This document shows positions 44,980 to 52,974 of a DNA stretch of 64,000 bases, one piece after another (the first letter of the stretch is position 1; every line of letters begins with the position of its first letter). Under the pieces are notes generated by a model. It was given only the letters and a program-made list of their open reading frames with translations, made no database searches and had not been told where the DNA came from. Source of the stretch: Polyangia bacterium (GTDB taxonomy: Bacteria > Myxococcota_A > Polyangia > Nannocystales > Nannocystaceae); assembly GCA_030424595.1 (NCBI GenBank), contig JAUHWG010000005.1, forward strand, positions 62,001 to 126,000. Direction: 5' to 3'. The position numbers were made by a program, and so were the translations under genes.

Positions 44980-46626
44980 CTAGACCCGGGCCTGGAGGCT
45001 GGGCTCCAGCAGCGCGATCGCCCGCGCGGTGCCCATCGTCGTCACCAGGGTCGTGATCTTCGGCCCCTTGGGGCGGCCGATGAGGAGCTCGTAGACCACC
45101 GGGAGGAAGCTCTGGTTGTCGAGATCTGTCCCCTCGGTCAGCGTCTTCATGTGGGGGACCATCCCCTTCTCGGTGATCTCTGGCTGGTCGCGGAGGAGGC
45201 TGACGAGGCGACCGAGCACGGTCGCCTCTTCGTCGTTGAGGGGGTTGACCACGGCCTCCTCACGGATCCGGTAGCAGAACTCCTCGGGCGCGTAGGTGGT
45301 GATCCAGCGCCAGGCACAGACCGCGCGCTGGCGGCACAGCTCGCGCTCCTCGTCGCTCGTGATCTCGCCGGCGGCCGCGTAGTAGCCGATCGTCCCGTCG
45401 ATGTCGCCGTCGTGGATCTGGAGGATCATCGACAGGTGGCGGAAGGGCGGGACGTAGGGGGGAGGCGTGCCGGCCTCGATCCGCCGATGCTCCGGCGAGG
45501 CGAGCTCCATCGCCCGCCGGGCCGCCTGCCGCTTCTTGTCGGACTTCGCGCCGGAATCTGGCTCATGGGCCAGGCGTCGGGTGCGATCGAAGTCCTCGTA
45601 GATCTTGATGACGTCGAGGTCGAAGGAGATCTGGAACTCGGTGTTCGGCCGGTAAGAGACGAAGATCCAGCGGAGCACCTCGGGCTCGTAGATCTCGAGG
45701 CAGTCGCCGACCGTGACGACGCTGCCTGCGGAGCTCGAGATCTTGCCGGCGCGGCCCTTGATCCGGACGAAGTCGTAGCCGACGTAGGAGGGCGCGAAGC
45801 CGCCGTAGATCGCCTTGACGACGCCCTTCGCGGTGTCGAAGGAGCCGCCGGCCGAGGAGTGATCCTTGCCGCCGGGCTCAAAGCAGACGCCCTCGAAGGC
45901 CCAGCGCATCGGCCAGTCGATCCGCCACGGGAGCTTGAGATCGCCGCCCTCTCGCAGGTCGACGAGCTCGTGGTGGGCGCAGCTGCGGCAGGTGTAGGCG
46001 ACGTTGTAGGGGTCGTCGCCGACCTCAAAGTCGAGCTCATCGCGGCCGCAGGCGCTGCAGAAGCCGGCGAGCGGGAGCCAGTCGTCGGCGAGCATCGTCC
46101 GGGCGCCGGTCGCCTCGCGGGCGCGGTTTAGGATCGCGACGATCTCTGCGCGGCGTCGGAGCGCCTCGGCGATGCCGTCGGCGTAGGCCCCGGCGCGGTA
46201 GCGCTGCGACTGGCGGATGAACTCCGGCTGGATCCCGAGGGGCTCGATGCTCGCCTCGAAGGCGGCGATGTTGTGGTCGGCGTAGCTCGGGTGGTCGCCG
46301 TAGGGATCGGGGACGTCGACGATGCTCTTGCGCAGGTTCTCGGCGAGGAGCTCCGGCTGCGGCATCCCCTCGGGGACCTTGCGGAAGACGTCGAAGTCGT
46401 CCCAGGAGTAGATGAAGCGGACCTCGACGCCGCGGTCACGGAGGGCGCGGGCGACGAGGTCGACGGTGATCACCTCGCGGAAGTTGCCGACGTGGACGAC
46501 TCCGGACGGGGTGATCCCGGCGGCGACCGTGTAGACCTCGCGGCCGGGGTGCTCGCGGAGGGTCTTCGCCGCCGCCTGGTCGGCCCAGTGGTTGAGGTGT
46601 GGATCTGCGGAGCGCTTGCCGTCCAT
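44980..46626 (-). CDS. lysK: Lysyl-tRNA synthetase, class I (LysK type)
   Basis: The 548-residue enzyme charges tRNA-Lys, with a class I Rossmann catalytic core rather than the class II fold common in bacteria. ATG 46626 (MDGKRSADPHLNHWADQAA) has AGGA upstream; 49 extra codons in the frame are unsupported. The HIGH-like motif is in GITPSGVVHVGNFRE, the KMSKS-like motif is GKISSSAG, and a CSAC...CRSC zinc ribbon lies near residues 190-220. The C-terminal anticodon-binding helix-rich region is complete. No lysS is in the window. Class I enzymes occur in archaea and scattered bacteria. Confidence 0.92.
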   Translation of the reverse strand: MDGKRSADPHLNHWADQAAAKTLREHPGREVYTVAAGITPSGVVHVGNFREVITVDLVARALRDRGVEVRFIYSWDDFDVFRKVPEGMPQPELLAENLRKSIVDVPDPYGDHPSYADHNIAAFEASIEPLGIQPEFIRQSQRYRAGAYADGIAEALRRRAEIVAILNRAREATGARTMLADDWLPLAGFCSACGRDELDFEVGDDPYNVAYTCRSCAHHELVDLREGGDLKLPWRIDWPMRWAFEGVCFEPGGKDHSSAGGSFDTAKGVVKAIYGGFAPSYVGYDFVRIKGRAGKISSSAGSVVTVGDCLEIYEPEVLRWIFVSYRPNTEFQISFDLDVIKIYEDFDRTRRLAHEPDSGAKSDKKRQAARRAMELASPEHRRIEAGTPPPYVPPFRHLSMILQIHDGDIDGTIGYYAAAGEITSDEERELCRQRAVCAWRWITTYAPEEFCYRIREEAVVNPLNDEEATVLGRLVSLLRDQPEITEKGMVPHMKTLTEGTDLDNQSFLPVVYELLIGRPKGPKITTLVTTMGTARAIALLEPSLQARV

Positions 46627-46760
46627 CGTCCTGGGGTTGTCGCGCACGACGCAGGGCGGCGCAAGCCCCCCAAACGGGCCGTGGCGCACGGTCGTGGCCG
46701 GCGGCCTGCCAGGCGGTCTGACGTGCGCTAGCTCGGCTGGCGCGGTATCCCGACCTCGAC

Positions 46761-46795
46761 GAGCACCGAGCACCGAGCACTGAGCACCGAGAGCC
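46761..46795. repeat. Five 7-bp tandem repeats (GAGCACC-like)
   Basis: GAGCACC, GAGCACC, GAGCACT, GAGCACC and GAGAGCC lie in the non-coding gap upstream of lysK. No function can be inferred. Confidence 0.75.
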
Positions 46796-46886
46796 GAGAA
46801 CAGGCGAGGCCGCGGCGGTTCGCGCCACGGCCCCGAGGGCGGACAGCGAAGGGGCGGCGTAGACCGCCCTCAACGCGGGCTCACTC

Positions 46887-47714
46887 CTACTTGCAGAAGG
46901 AGGCGTCCTTGAGCGCCTGGGCGCCCGAGGTCAGCCACTCCGAAGCGCTCGCCGCCTCGTACTTGGCCATGCCCTCGGCGACCAGCTCGCACGCCTTGTC
47001 CTTGTCGTTGCGGTAGCGGGCGATGGCCGCCTCGTTGACCAGGGCGCGGCCGAGGAGGATGTCGCTGCCCTGGGTGGTGGCGAGGTCCTTGGCCTTGCTG
47101 AGCGCGGTCGAGGCGACGTCCAGCTCCTCCGGCTTGGTGATCTGATCGGTGCCGCCGAAGGCCATCGAGATCTTGACCTCGGAGAAGATGATCATCGCGA
47201 AGGCGGCGTTCGGGCCCTGCTTGTCGGCCTCGTAGGCCTTCTCCAGGCTGGCCGCGGCCTCCTCGAAGCTCTCGACGCCGAGCTGGTAGGTGCCGAGCGC
47301 GGTGTAGGCCGCGGAGACGACCTCGGGGTCGCCGGTCTTGTCGGCCATCGACACCGCGTACTCGGCCGGGGCGTGGGCGTTCTCGGCGATATCACGGACG
47401 ACGGCGAGGGCGTACCAGGCGGCGGCGAGGCCCGAGGCCCGGTACTGCTCGCGATCCGTGAGGTCCTTGACCATCGGCTCCAGGGTCTCAGCGGCGGCGG
47501 GGAAGTCGGCGGCGAGCACCTGGAGCCTAGCCGCGGCGATCTCGGGCGGGTCGGGCTCCTGCGGGACCTCGGGCTCGGCGGGCTCGGCCTCGTCACCGGT
47601 ATCGGCGGCGCTCTCGCTGCTGGTGGCCTCGTCGTCGGGGTTTTGGGTCTCGTCGTCCTTCTTGCAGCCGGTCGTCATGGCGAGGGCGGCGCAGAAAACC
47701 ATCAGGCGTTTCAT
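46887..47714 (-). CDS. TPR-like lipoprotein of unknown function
   Basis: A 275-residue lipoprotein with signal MKRLMVFCAALAMTTGCKKD and an acidic Ser/Glu linker. The remainder is helical repeats of TPR type (ALAVVRDIAENAHAPAEYAV, AYTALGTYQLGVESFEEAAA, LEKAYEADKQGPNAAFAMII, LGRALVNEAAIARYRNDKDK), suggesting a periplasmic scaffold. Its ATG shares four bases with the stop of the gene before it (47711-47714), so the two are translationally coupled, third in a retropepsin, GIDE-like, lipoprotein operon read leftward. Confidence 0.7.
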   Translation of the reverse strand: MKRLMVFCAALAMTTGCKKDDETQNPDDEATSSESAADTGDEAEPAEPEVPQEPDPPEIAAARLQVLAADFPAAAETLEPMVKDLTDREQYRASGLAAAWYALAVVRDIAENAHAPAEYAVSMADKTGDPEVVSAAYTALGTYQLGVESFEEAAASLEKAYEADKQGPNAAFAMIIFSEVKISMAFGGTDQITKPEELDVASTALSKAKDLATTQGSDILLGRALVNEAAIARYRNDKDKACELVAEGMAKYEAASASEWLTSGAQALKDASFCK

Positions 47715-48466
47715 CGTGTCTCTCTCTTCTCTGTGCTCGAGGTGGCCGCAGGATCGACAGGATCGGCTGCGGCGTCATCGGAGGTGTCGTCGGGGGAGTC
47801 GGTGGCGGGCTCGGCCTCGGGGGTGGCCTCCGGCGTGGGGGCCGGGGGGCGGTGGACCAGGCGCACGTGGAGCTTACCGTCTTGGCCGAGGGTGCCGTAG
47901 ATCCGGGCGCTGGGATCCGCGCTCGCAGCGTCCTCCGGCGCTGGTTCGGGCTCAAAGCGGCCGATCACCTCGATCTCGTCGCCTCTGTAGAGGCCGACCC
48001 ACTCGAGGCCACGACCGCCGCGCTCCGGCGGAGCGATCACCAGCGCGCGCTCCAGCCCCTCGATCGCAGCCTGGCCGCTCGCATCGCGGAAGAAGACGAT
48101 CTCCGCGGCGACGGCCGCCCCACGCCGTCCGTCTGCGCGGTTTCGCCAGAGGCACTCGCGCCCCTTTGCGCCGCCGAGGTCGGTGTCTGCTCCGGTCAGG
48201 ACCCCGCGGAGCATGACCATCCCGGCGGGCGCGTCGGCGATCTCCCCCGGGTTGCCGCGGTCCTGGAAGCGGCGGACCTGCGCTCGGAAGGCCTCGTCGA
48301 GCGGCTCATCGTCCTGACCCCAGCGGCCGCGGCTCAGGCCGCCGCCGAACTGGTTGCCGACCCGTCGGTTGCCGTACCAATAGACGGCGATCGCGAGGGG
48401 GATCATGAAGGCGAGGGCGATCGCCAGTGGGGGGATCCCCGCGCCGAGCTCGAAGAGTTCGCCCAT
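47711..48466 (-). CDS. Membrane protein with GIDE-like domain
   Basis: The 251-residue product has one N-terminal membrane span (about residues 9-31, PPLAIALAFMIPLAIAVYWYG). A domain follows (about 80-205) with MLRGVLTGADTDLGGAKGRECLWR, EIVFFRDASGQAAIEGLERALV and EWVGLYRGDEIEVIGRF. Together these resemble the GIDE domain of predicted E3-ligase-like membrane proteins (PF12483); the match is by eye and moderate. The tail is Pro/Asp/Thr-rich and disordered. No RING domain is present. It overlaps the following lipoprotein gene by four bases and starts 12 bp after the retropepsin gene. Confidence 0.6.
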   Translation of the reverse strand: MGELFELGAGIPPLAIALAFMIPLAIAVYWYGNRRVGNQFGGGLSRGRWGQDDEPLDEAFRAQVRRFQDRGNPGEIADAPAGMVMLRGVLTGADTDLGGAKGRECLWRNRADGRRGAAVAAEIVFFRDASGQAAIEGLERALVIAPPERGGRGLEWVGLYRGDEIEVIGRFEPEPAPEDAASADPSARIYGTLGQDGKLHVRLVHRPPAPTPEATPEAEPATDSPDDTSDDAAADPVDPAATSSTEKRETR

Positions 48467-48478
48467 GGTCGCCCCAGC

Positions 48479-49714
48479 CTACCAGTAGGCCTCGGAGATC
48501 GTCAGCGTGAAGCCGAGCTCCCCGCCCTCGCGGGCCTTGGTCTTGCCCTCGACCAGCGATCGCCCGACCGCGCCCGGCTCGATCCGCTCGATCACCTGGC
48601 CGCGGAGGCGGAGGCCGTCGGAGAAGTTGATCTCGGGGATCACGCCCTCGATCGGCACGGTGCTGAGGTTCTCGACGAGGACGACCCAGCGCACCCGTCC
48701 GAGCCAGATCTCGGGGCGACCCTCGACCTCGAGGCCGAGCGCCGGGCCGATGTCGTAGGCGCGATTGGGGTGATCGTCGATCCGCGGCAGGAGGCGCATA
48801 CGAGCGGATTGGTAGTCCATCTGCACCAGAAACTCGCGGATCACGTTGAGCCCCAGGAGGCCCTCGGAGCGGTCGTTGGTGCAGCCGTCGCAGACCGAGA
48901 CGAGGAGCCCCTGGAGCTCGACGTCGCCGAGGCGCAGCGCCGGCAGGTAGACCATCTTGCTCTCGCGTGGTCCGCTCGCGGTGTTGAAATGGAGGGTCGG
49001 CGCGTCGCCTGGGACCTCGATCCCCAAGGTCGCCGCGGCGGAGCTGCTGATCGTCGTGAAGGACGCGCCTGTGTCAAAGAGGTAGGGGAAGACGGAGCTC
49101 CCCGCCGGTCCCTCGAGCTCGACATCCATAAGGATCGCGTTGCCGTCGGCGGAGAAGGGGACCGTGATCGCGTCAGGGGGGGCGCTATCGCCCTCGTCTG
49201 CGGTGAGGGTCACGGGCTCGGCGGCGTCCTCGAGCGGATCGATGAGATCTGCTGTGTTGTGCCCAAGCGCGCTCAGGTAGCGGGTCCACGTATGCGAGTC
49301 GCCGACGCGGTCGATGATGAACCACGCGCTGTGCTGGCGCAGCGCGGTGCCGACGAGATCGGGGATCAGCTGTCCGGCGAGGGCGAGAGCGGCGAAGTTC
49401 CAGACCAGCGGGGCCCAAGCGAGTGTGCTGGCGACGCGGCGCCGGTCTCCGCCGTGCTTCCAGAAGGCGAGGGCCAGAGGAGCGCCGACGACCAGCAGCG
49501 CGGCGAGGCCCCAGCTGCGTACGGAGAGCCAGAGCGCGCCAGCATCACCGTCGGGGGGCTGAGCCCTGGCGAGCGCCGAGGTGATCCAGAGGGCGACGAG
49601 GATCACGACCACGGACGCGACGCAGAGCGCAGACCAGCCGACGACCGCGATGATCGACAGGACGAGCGACTTTACGCCGCGGCCATTGCTGCTCTCGTGC
49701 CCCCGTTCGCGCAT
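48479..49714 (-). CDS. Membrane retropepsin-like aspartic protease
   Basis: Taking ATG 49714, which yields the N-terminus MRERGHES shared with Fur, gives 411 residues; GTG 49795 and ATG 49717 are alternatives. About four hydrophobic segments fill residues 15-145 (LVLSIIAVVGWSALCVASVVV; GLAALLVVGAPLALAFW). The domain after them (about 195-320) is a retropepsin fold with PYLFDTGASFTTISSSAAATLG (catalytic Asp at about 214) and a second glycine-rich strand LLGLNVIREFLVQMDY. Retropepsins act as dimers, so self-association in the membrane is likely. It starts the three-gene operon. Confidence 0.75.
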   Translation of the reverse strand: MRERGHESSNGRGVKSLVLSIIAVVGWSALCVASVVVILVALWITSALARAQPPDGDAGALWLSVRSWGLAALLVVGAPLALAFWKHGGDRRRVASTLAWAPLVWNFAALALAGQLIPDLVGTALRQHSAWFIIDRVGDSHTWTRYLSALGHNTADLIDPLEDAAEPVTLTADEGDSAPPDAITVPFSADGNAILMDVELEGPAGSSVFPYLFDTGASFTTISSSAAATLGIEVPGDAPTLHFNTASGPRESKMVYLPALRLGDVELQGLLVSVCDGCTNDRSEGLLGLNVIREFLVQMDYQSARMRLLPRIDDHPNRAYDIGPALGLEVEGRPEIWLGRVRWVVLVENLSTVPIEGVIPEINFSDGLRLRGQVIERIEPGAVGRSLVEGKTKAREGGELGFTLTISEAYW

Positions 49715-49876
49715 CATCGCGTCGTCGCTCTCTGCGCTCGTCGACCCTGACCTGCGAAGGCGGATATCATGCCGGTTGAGGCGCGAATCACCCACCTCCG
49801 GGATACTAGCCCATGTCGCCGAGGCGGGGGTCTGTCCTGGATTCTGGCCGCAAAACCCGTACGATACCTAACAAAC

Positions 49877-50974
49877 ATGGGCACAAAGCCGCAGTCCGGG
49901 AAGATCGCGACCTTCGGGGTTCGCTTCGAGTCCCACGATCATTTTCTGGTCGAGTACACGGATCACCTCCGCCGCGGATTCTTGGTTCTCCCCGCCGTGC
50001 GAACCCTCGCCGAGGGAGAGCCGGTGCGGATCAAGCTGAGCCTGCCCAACCGCGGGATCCTCTACCTCTCCGGTCATGCCCTCAGCGCTGATCATCCGGA
50101 CGCGGGGGGCAAGGGCACGCTTGTCCGGCTCACCAACTTCAACCGCGAGCAGGAGCGGATGATGGAGCTCTGCGTCAGCGCGGTGATCGGCACCCACGCC
50201 GACGCGGCGCCGGCGGAGAAGCGAAAGCCGATCAACGTCCTCTTGGTCGAGGACTCCGACAACATCCGGGCCGAGCTGACCGTCGCCCTGACGCAGCGCG
50301 GCCTCAACGTGAGGGTCGCGGAGAACGGGCTCGTCGCGATCTCCTCAGCGCTGAAGATCGAGCCCGACGTGATCCTGACGGACGTCGAGATGCCGGTGAT
50401 GGACGGCTGGACGTTGCTGCGGATGGCCCGCTCACGCAAGCGCCTCTCGCACCTTCCGATCGTCTTCCTCACCTCGCTCAGCGACGAGATGTCGCGGCTC
50501 CAGGGCTATCGCATGGGGGTCGACGACTACCTGCCGAAGAACCTGCCGGCGGACGAGATCGTCGCCCGCCTCGAGGGGGTCCTGACCCGGCAGCGCAAGC
50601 AGGGCGCGCGGGCTGACGCGAAGGCCTCGTCTTCGGGGCTCCGCGGCGATCTCCGCCACGTCGGCCTCGCCTCGGTGCTCTCGTTCCTCGAGTCCGAGAA
50701 GAAGACCGGCGATCTTCGGGTCGAGTGCGGCTCAGACCACGCGGTCCTCCGGATCGTCCACGGCTTCCTCCGCGACGTCCGCAACCTCGGCGCCTCGGCC
50801 AAACACCTCGATCGGGTCTTTGAGCTCCTCTCCTGGAAGGACGGGCAGTTCGAGTTCATCTCCTTGCCCGAAGGACAGGAGATGGACACGGGCGCGATGA
50901 AGCCGACGTCGATGACGTTTATCCTGATGGAGTACGCGCGACGTGAGGACGAGGCCTCGGCGCGCAACGAGTAG
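49877..50974 (+). CDS. PilZ-like / receiver / PATAN response regulator
   Basis: From ATG 49877 the product has 365 residues; the frame opens earlier but the preceding codons are not protein-like. A PilZ-like N-terminal domain (about 8-105; DHLRRGFLVLPAVRTLAEGE, LSGHALSADH) might bind cyclic di-GMP, though a clear RxxxR is not certain. A receiver domain follows (VLLVEDSDNIRAEL; phospho-Asp at about 169 in ILTDVEMPVMDGW; DYLPKNLP). A DUF4388/PATAN domain ends it (about 255-345; LRGDLRHVGLASVLSFLESE, KTGDLRVECG). It probably relays phosphorylation to a partner. A TACCTA-like box lies 6 nt before the start. Confidence 0.85.
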   Translation: MGTKPQSGKIATFGVRFESHDHFLVEYTDHLRRGFLVLPAVRTLAEGEPVRIKLSLPNRGILYLSGHALSADHPDAGGKGTLVRLTNFNREQERMMELCVSAVIGTHADAAPAEKRKPINVLLVEDSDNIRAELTVALTQRGLNVRVAENGLVAISSALKIEPDVILTDVEMPVMDGWTLLRMARSRKRLSHLPIVFLTSLSDEMSRLQGYRMGVDDYLPKNLPADEIVARLEGVLTRQRKQGARADAKASSSGLRGDLRHVGLASVLSFLESEKKTGDLRVECGSDHAVLRIVHGFLRDVRNLGASAKHLDRVFELLSWKDGQFEFISLPEGQEMDTGAMKPTSMTFILMEYARREDEASARNE

Positions 50975-50984
50975 TTCGTAGCCT

Positions 50985-51110
50985 CGGCCCGTCGCAGCCA
51001 GCTCCGGCCCGTCGCAGCCAGCTCCGGCCCGTCGCAGCTCAGCCCGTCGCAGCTCGGTCCGTCGTAGCTCGGCCCGTTACATCTCGACGCGTCGCAGCTC
51101 GACGCCGGCA
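50985..51110. repeat. Degenerate 16- to 20-bp tandem repeats
   Basis: Two near-identical 20-bp units starting CGGCCCGTCGCAGCC (50985-51004, 51005-51024) pass into about five shorter, diverging units sharing CCGTCGCAGCTC. They lie between the response-regulator stop and a terminator. Confidence 0.75.
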
Positions 51111-51121
51111 GGGAGAACAAG

Positions 51122-51154
51122 GACGCCCGACTCGAGAGATCTCGGTCGGGCGTC
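51122..51154. terminator. Bidirectional hairpin between convergent genes
   Basis: GACGCCCGA (51122-51130) pairs with TCGGGCGTC (51146-51154), and an inner CGAGA/TCTCG extends the stem. It lies between the rightward response-regulator gene and the leftward lipoprotein gene and could end both. Confidence 0.6.
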
Positions 51155-51191
51155 ATGAGCGGGCTCCGCTCGTCGGGGCGGAGCGCTCGTC

Positions 51192-51590
51192 CTAGTTGAT
51201 CGGCTTGCCGCCGGACTTGCCGCCGGACTTGCCGCTGGCGGCGACCGGCTTGTCGCTCTTGGCGCAGGTGGCGTCGACCCGCCAAACGCTGCCGGACTGG
51301 AAGGGCTCGGTGTTCATGATCAGGAGATCGCCGCCGCCGCCGCGACCGCAGTGCTCCTTGGCGAGGTCGACCGCCTCGTCGGCGCTCGGCGCCTTGGCCC
51401 GGGCGACGCCGAGCTCCTTGTAGGGCTCGCTGAGATCGTCCTTGGAGTGGACGACCTGGACCTGAGAGGCTGCGACCGGGACGCCGGTGCCGTCCCCCCG
51501 AAAACCACCGGAGGTGCCGCCGCAGGCCGGGAGGGCGAGGGCGAGGGCGAGGGCCGAGAAGAGGGACGAGATGGCGAGGGGGCGACGCAT
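51192..51590 (-). CDS. Small lipoprotein of unknown function
   Basis: A 132-residue protein with signal MRRPLAISSLFSALALALAL and lipobox PACG. The mature region has one alpha/beta stretch (VQVVHSKDDLSEPYKELGVA, DEAVDLAKEHCGRGGGGDLLIMN, GSVWRVDATC) that resembles small periplasmic domains of the YnfA/DUF4156 type seen in short lipoproteins, where a C-x-G-Ala segment faces a helix. It ends with a Ser-Gly-Lys repeat tail. The family is a guess. Confidence 0.6.
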   Translation of the reverse strand: MRRPLAISSLFSALALALALPACGGTSGGFRGDGTGVPVAASQVQVVHSKDDLSEPYKELGVARAKAPSADEAVDLAKEHCGRGGGGDLLIMNTEPFQSGSVWRVDATCAKSDKPVAASGKSGGKSGGKPIN

Positions 51591-51832
51591 GGGAGACTCC
51601 TAGGGTCGGAGGAGAGCGGAGAGAGACCGACCCCGAGAAAGGTACGCGAGGTGCGGGGGGGACGCGAGCCGGCGAGAGCTGACTCGCGTAGGTCGAGGTC
51701 CGGGCTGTGGTGTGGGGCACAGCTGTCTCCAGGCTGCGTGCCTTGGCTGACGGTTGGGGGTTCTCGCGGCGGTCAGGGCCGCCACCTTGGGGTGACGGGC
51801 GCGTTGGAGCCCGACCGGCGAGGTTCTCGGGC

Positions 51833-52099
51833 CTACCCGCGGTCGGTGGGGCCGCGCGGCAGGACCTGAAGGCCCGCGGCTCGGATTCCCCCACCGGGAG
51901 GGTCCGCTTTGGTCCCGTCCTCGGCTGTGGAGCATTTGCCGTCCAATGCCCGCTCGCAGCCGTCGCAGGCGCCTCCACAGCCGCTCTTGCGCCTCAGAAC
52001 GCGGATCGTCAGCCAGCCGCTCGCGACGGCGACGGCGACGAACGCGGCTGCGTATTGGCTGAGCTCGCCGAGCCCGACACCCGCGACCTCAGCGATCAT
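51833..52099 (-). CDS. Small Cys-rich membrane protein, FeoB-associated-like
   Basis: An 88-residue protein whose ATG overlaps the fur stop by four bases (ATGA), so it is translationally coupled to fur. One membrane span (about 15-34, YAAAFVAVAVASGWLTIRVL) is followed by KSGCGGACDGCERALDGKC, a cysteine cluster like that of small FeoB-associated Cys-rich membrane proteins (PF12669), which accompany ferrous iron uptake. The last 30 residues are disordered. feoA and feoB are not in the window. The pairing with fur argues for a role in iron handling; function is inferred. Confidence 0.6.
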   Translation of the reverse strand: MIAEVAGVGLGELSQYAAAFVAVAVASGWLTIRVLRRKSGCGGACDGCERALDGKCSTAEDGTKADPPGGGIRAAGLQVLPRGPTDRG

Positions 52100-52611
52100 C
52101 GCCCTGGCTCAGGTTTGGCGGGCTGCTGGTCGTCGTTGGGGCAGGATCCGCCCTTGATCCCGCGGGACTTGGGGCAGAGCCCGTAGAGCTCGAGGCGGTG
52201 GCGGACCAGGTTGAAGCCGAAGGAGCGGGCGACCCGCTCCTGCTCACGCTCGATGTCGTGATTCTGGAATTCCAGGACAAAGCCGCACTCGACGCAGATC
52301 AGGTGGTCGTGGTGCTCTGTGTCACCGGCGGTCTCGTACATCGTCTGCCCCTCGCCGAAGCGACGATGGGCCGCGAGGCCGCACTCGGTCAGGAGCTTGA
52401 GGGTCCTGTAGACCGTCGCGTAGCCGACCCTGGGGCTCTCCTTGCGCGTAAGCGCCAGGAGCTCCTCGATGCTGATATGACCGTCGGCGGCGAAGAACTG
52501 CTGAGCGATCAGATCGCGCTGCCGCGTCGTCTTCAGCTGATTCTTCGCGAGGTACGCATGGAACTGCTCCATGAGGCTCTCGACGTCGCTCTCGTGCCCG
52601 CGCTCACGCAT
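52096..52611 (-). CDS. fur: Ferric uptake regulator family repressor
   Basis: A 171-residue Fur-family metalloregulator. ATG 52611 is used; the frame opens 21 codons earlier. A winged-helix DNA-binding domain (LKTTRQRDLIAQQFFAADGHI, VGYATVYRTLKLLTECGLA) precedes a dimerisation domain with HHDHLICVECG, which gives a structural zinc CxxC and the regulatory-site histidines. A second Cys pair in CPKSRGIKGGSC completes the zinc site with unusual spacing. The first residues are MRERGHES, also seen at the start of the retropepsin protein at 49714. It is divergent from xseB across an 81-bp gap. Confidence 0.88.
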   Translation of the reverse strand: MRERGHESDVESLMEQFHAYLAKNQLKTTRQRDLIAQQFFAADGHISIEELLALTRKESPRVGYATVYRTLKLLTECGLAAHRRFGEGQTMYETAGDTEHHDHLICVECGFVLEFQNHDIEREQERVARSFGFNLVRHRLELYGLCPKSRGIKGGSCPNDDQQPAKPEPGR

Positions 52612-52653
52612 CGACGTTGGGTTTCTATCGCGACGGGGCGCCTGCGGCAAGCG

Positions 52654-52683
52654 TTGCAGCGGCGAAAGCATCATCCCTATACT
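52654..52683 (+). promoter_or_regulatory. Promoter of xseB-ispA
   Basis: TTGCAG (52654-52659) and TATACT (52678-52683) are separated by exactly 18 bp. The xseB ATG follows after 9 nt, so the transcript would start at or next to the start codon. Confidence 0.6.
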
Positions 52684-52692
52684 CCGCGGCCC

Positions 52693-52974
52693 ATGGCCCG
52701 TGCCAAGAAGACCCCCACGAAACCTGGCCTCGAGGCCGAGGCGCCCCTGGCGATCGACGAGGTCCTGCGTCAGCTCGAAGAGGTCGTCCAGGAGCTCGAG
52801 GGCGGCGAGGTCCCGCTCGAGACTGCGCTCGGTCGCTTCGAGGTCGGCGTTCGCCTCGCCCGCCAGGGGGGGAAGCTCCTCGACGGGATCGAGGAGCGCG
52901 TCGAGGTGCTCCTCGCCGATCGTGACGAGGCTGTTCCCTTCGCTACGGATCTTGAAGGAGGCGACGATGCCTAG
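52693..52974 (+). CDS. xseB: Exodeoxyribonuclease VII small subunit
   Basis: A 93-residue helical protein that joins XseA to form the single-strand exonuclease VII. The conserved core is IDEVLRQLEEVVQELEGGEVPLETALGRFEVGVRLARQ, followed by the C-terminal DGIEERVEVLL. Start ATG 52693 gives MARAKKTPTKPG. It has no visible Shine-Dalgarno sequence, consistent with the short-leader promoter. Its end overlaps the ispA start by eight bases. xseB directly before ispA is the classic order in many bacteria. Confidence 0.92.
   Translation: MARAKKTPTKPGLEAEAPLAIDEVLRQLEEVVQELEGGEVPLETALGRFEVGVRLARQGGKLLDGIEERVEVLLADRDEAVPFATDLEGGDDA

Noticed and set aside
46761..46795. GAGCACC repeats considered as a CRISPR or attachment site
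   Set aside because: Units are only 7 bp and uninterrupted, with no spacers and no cas gene or integrase.
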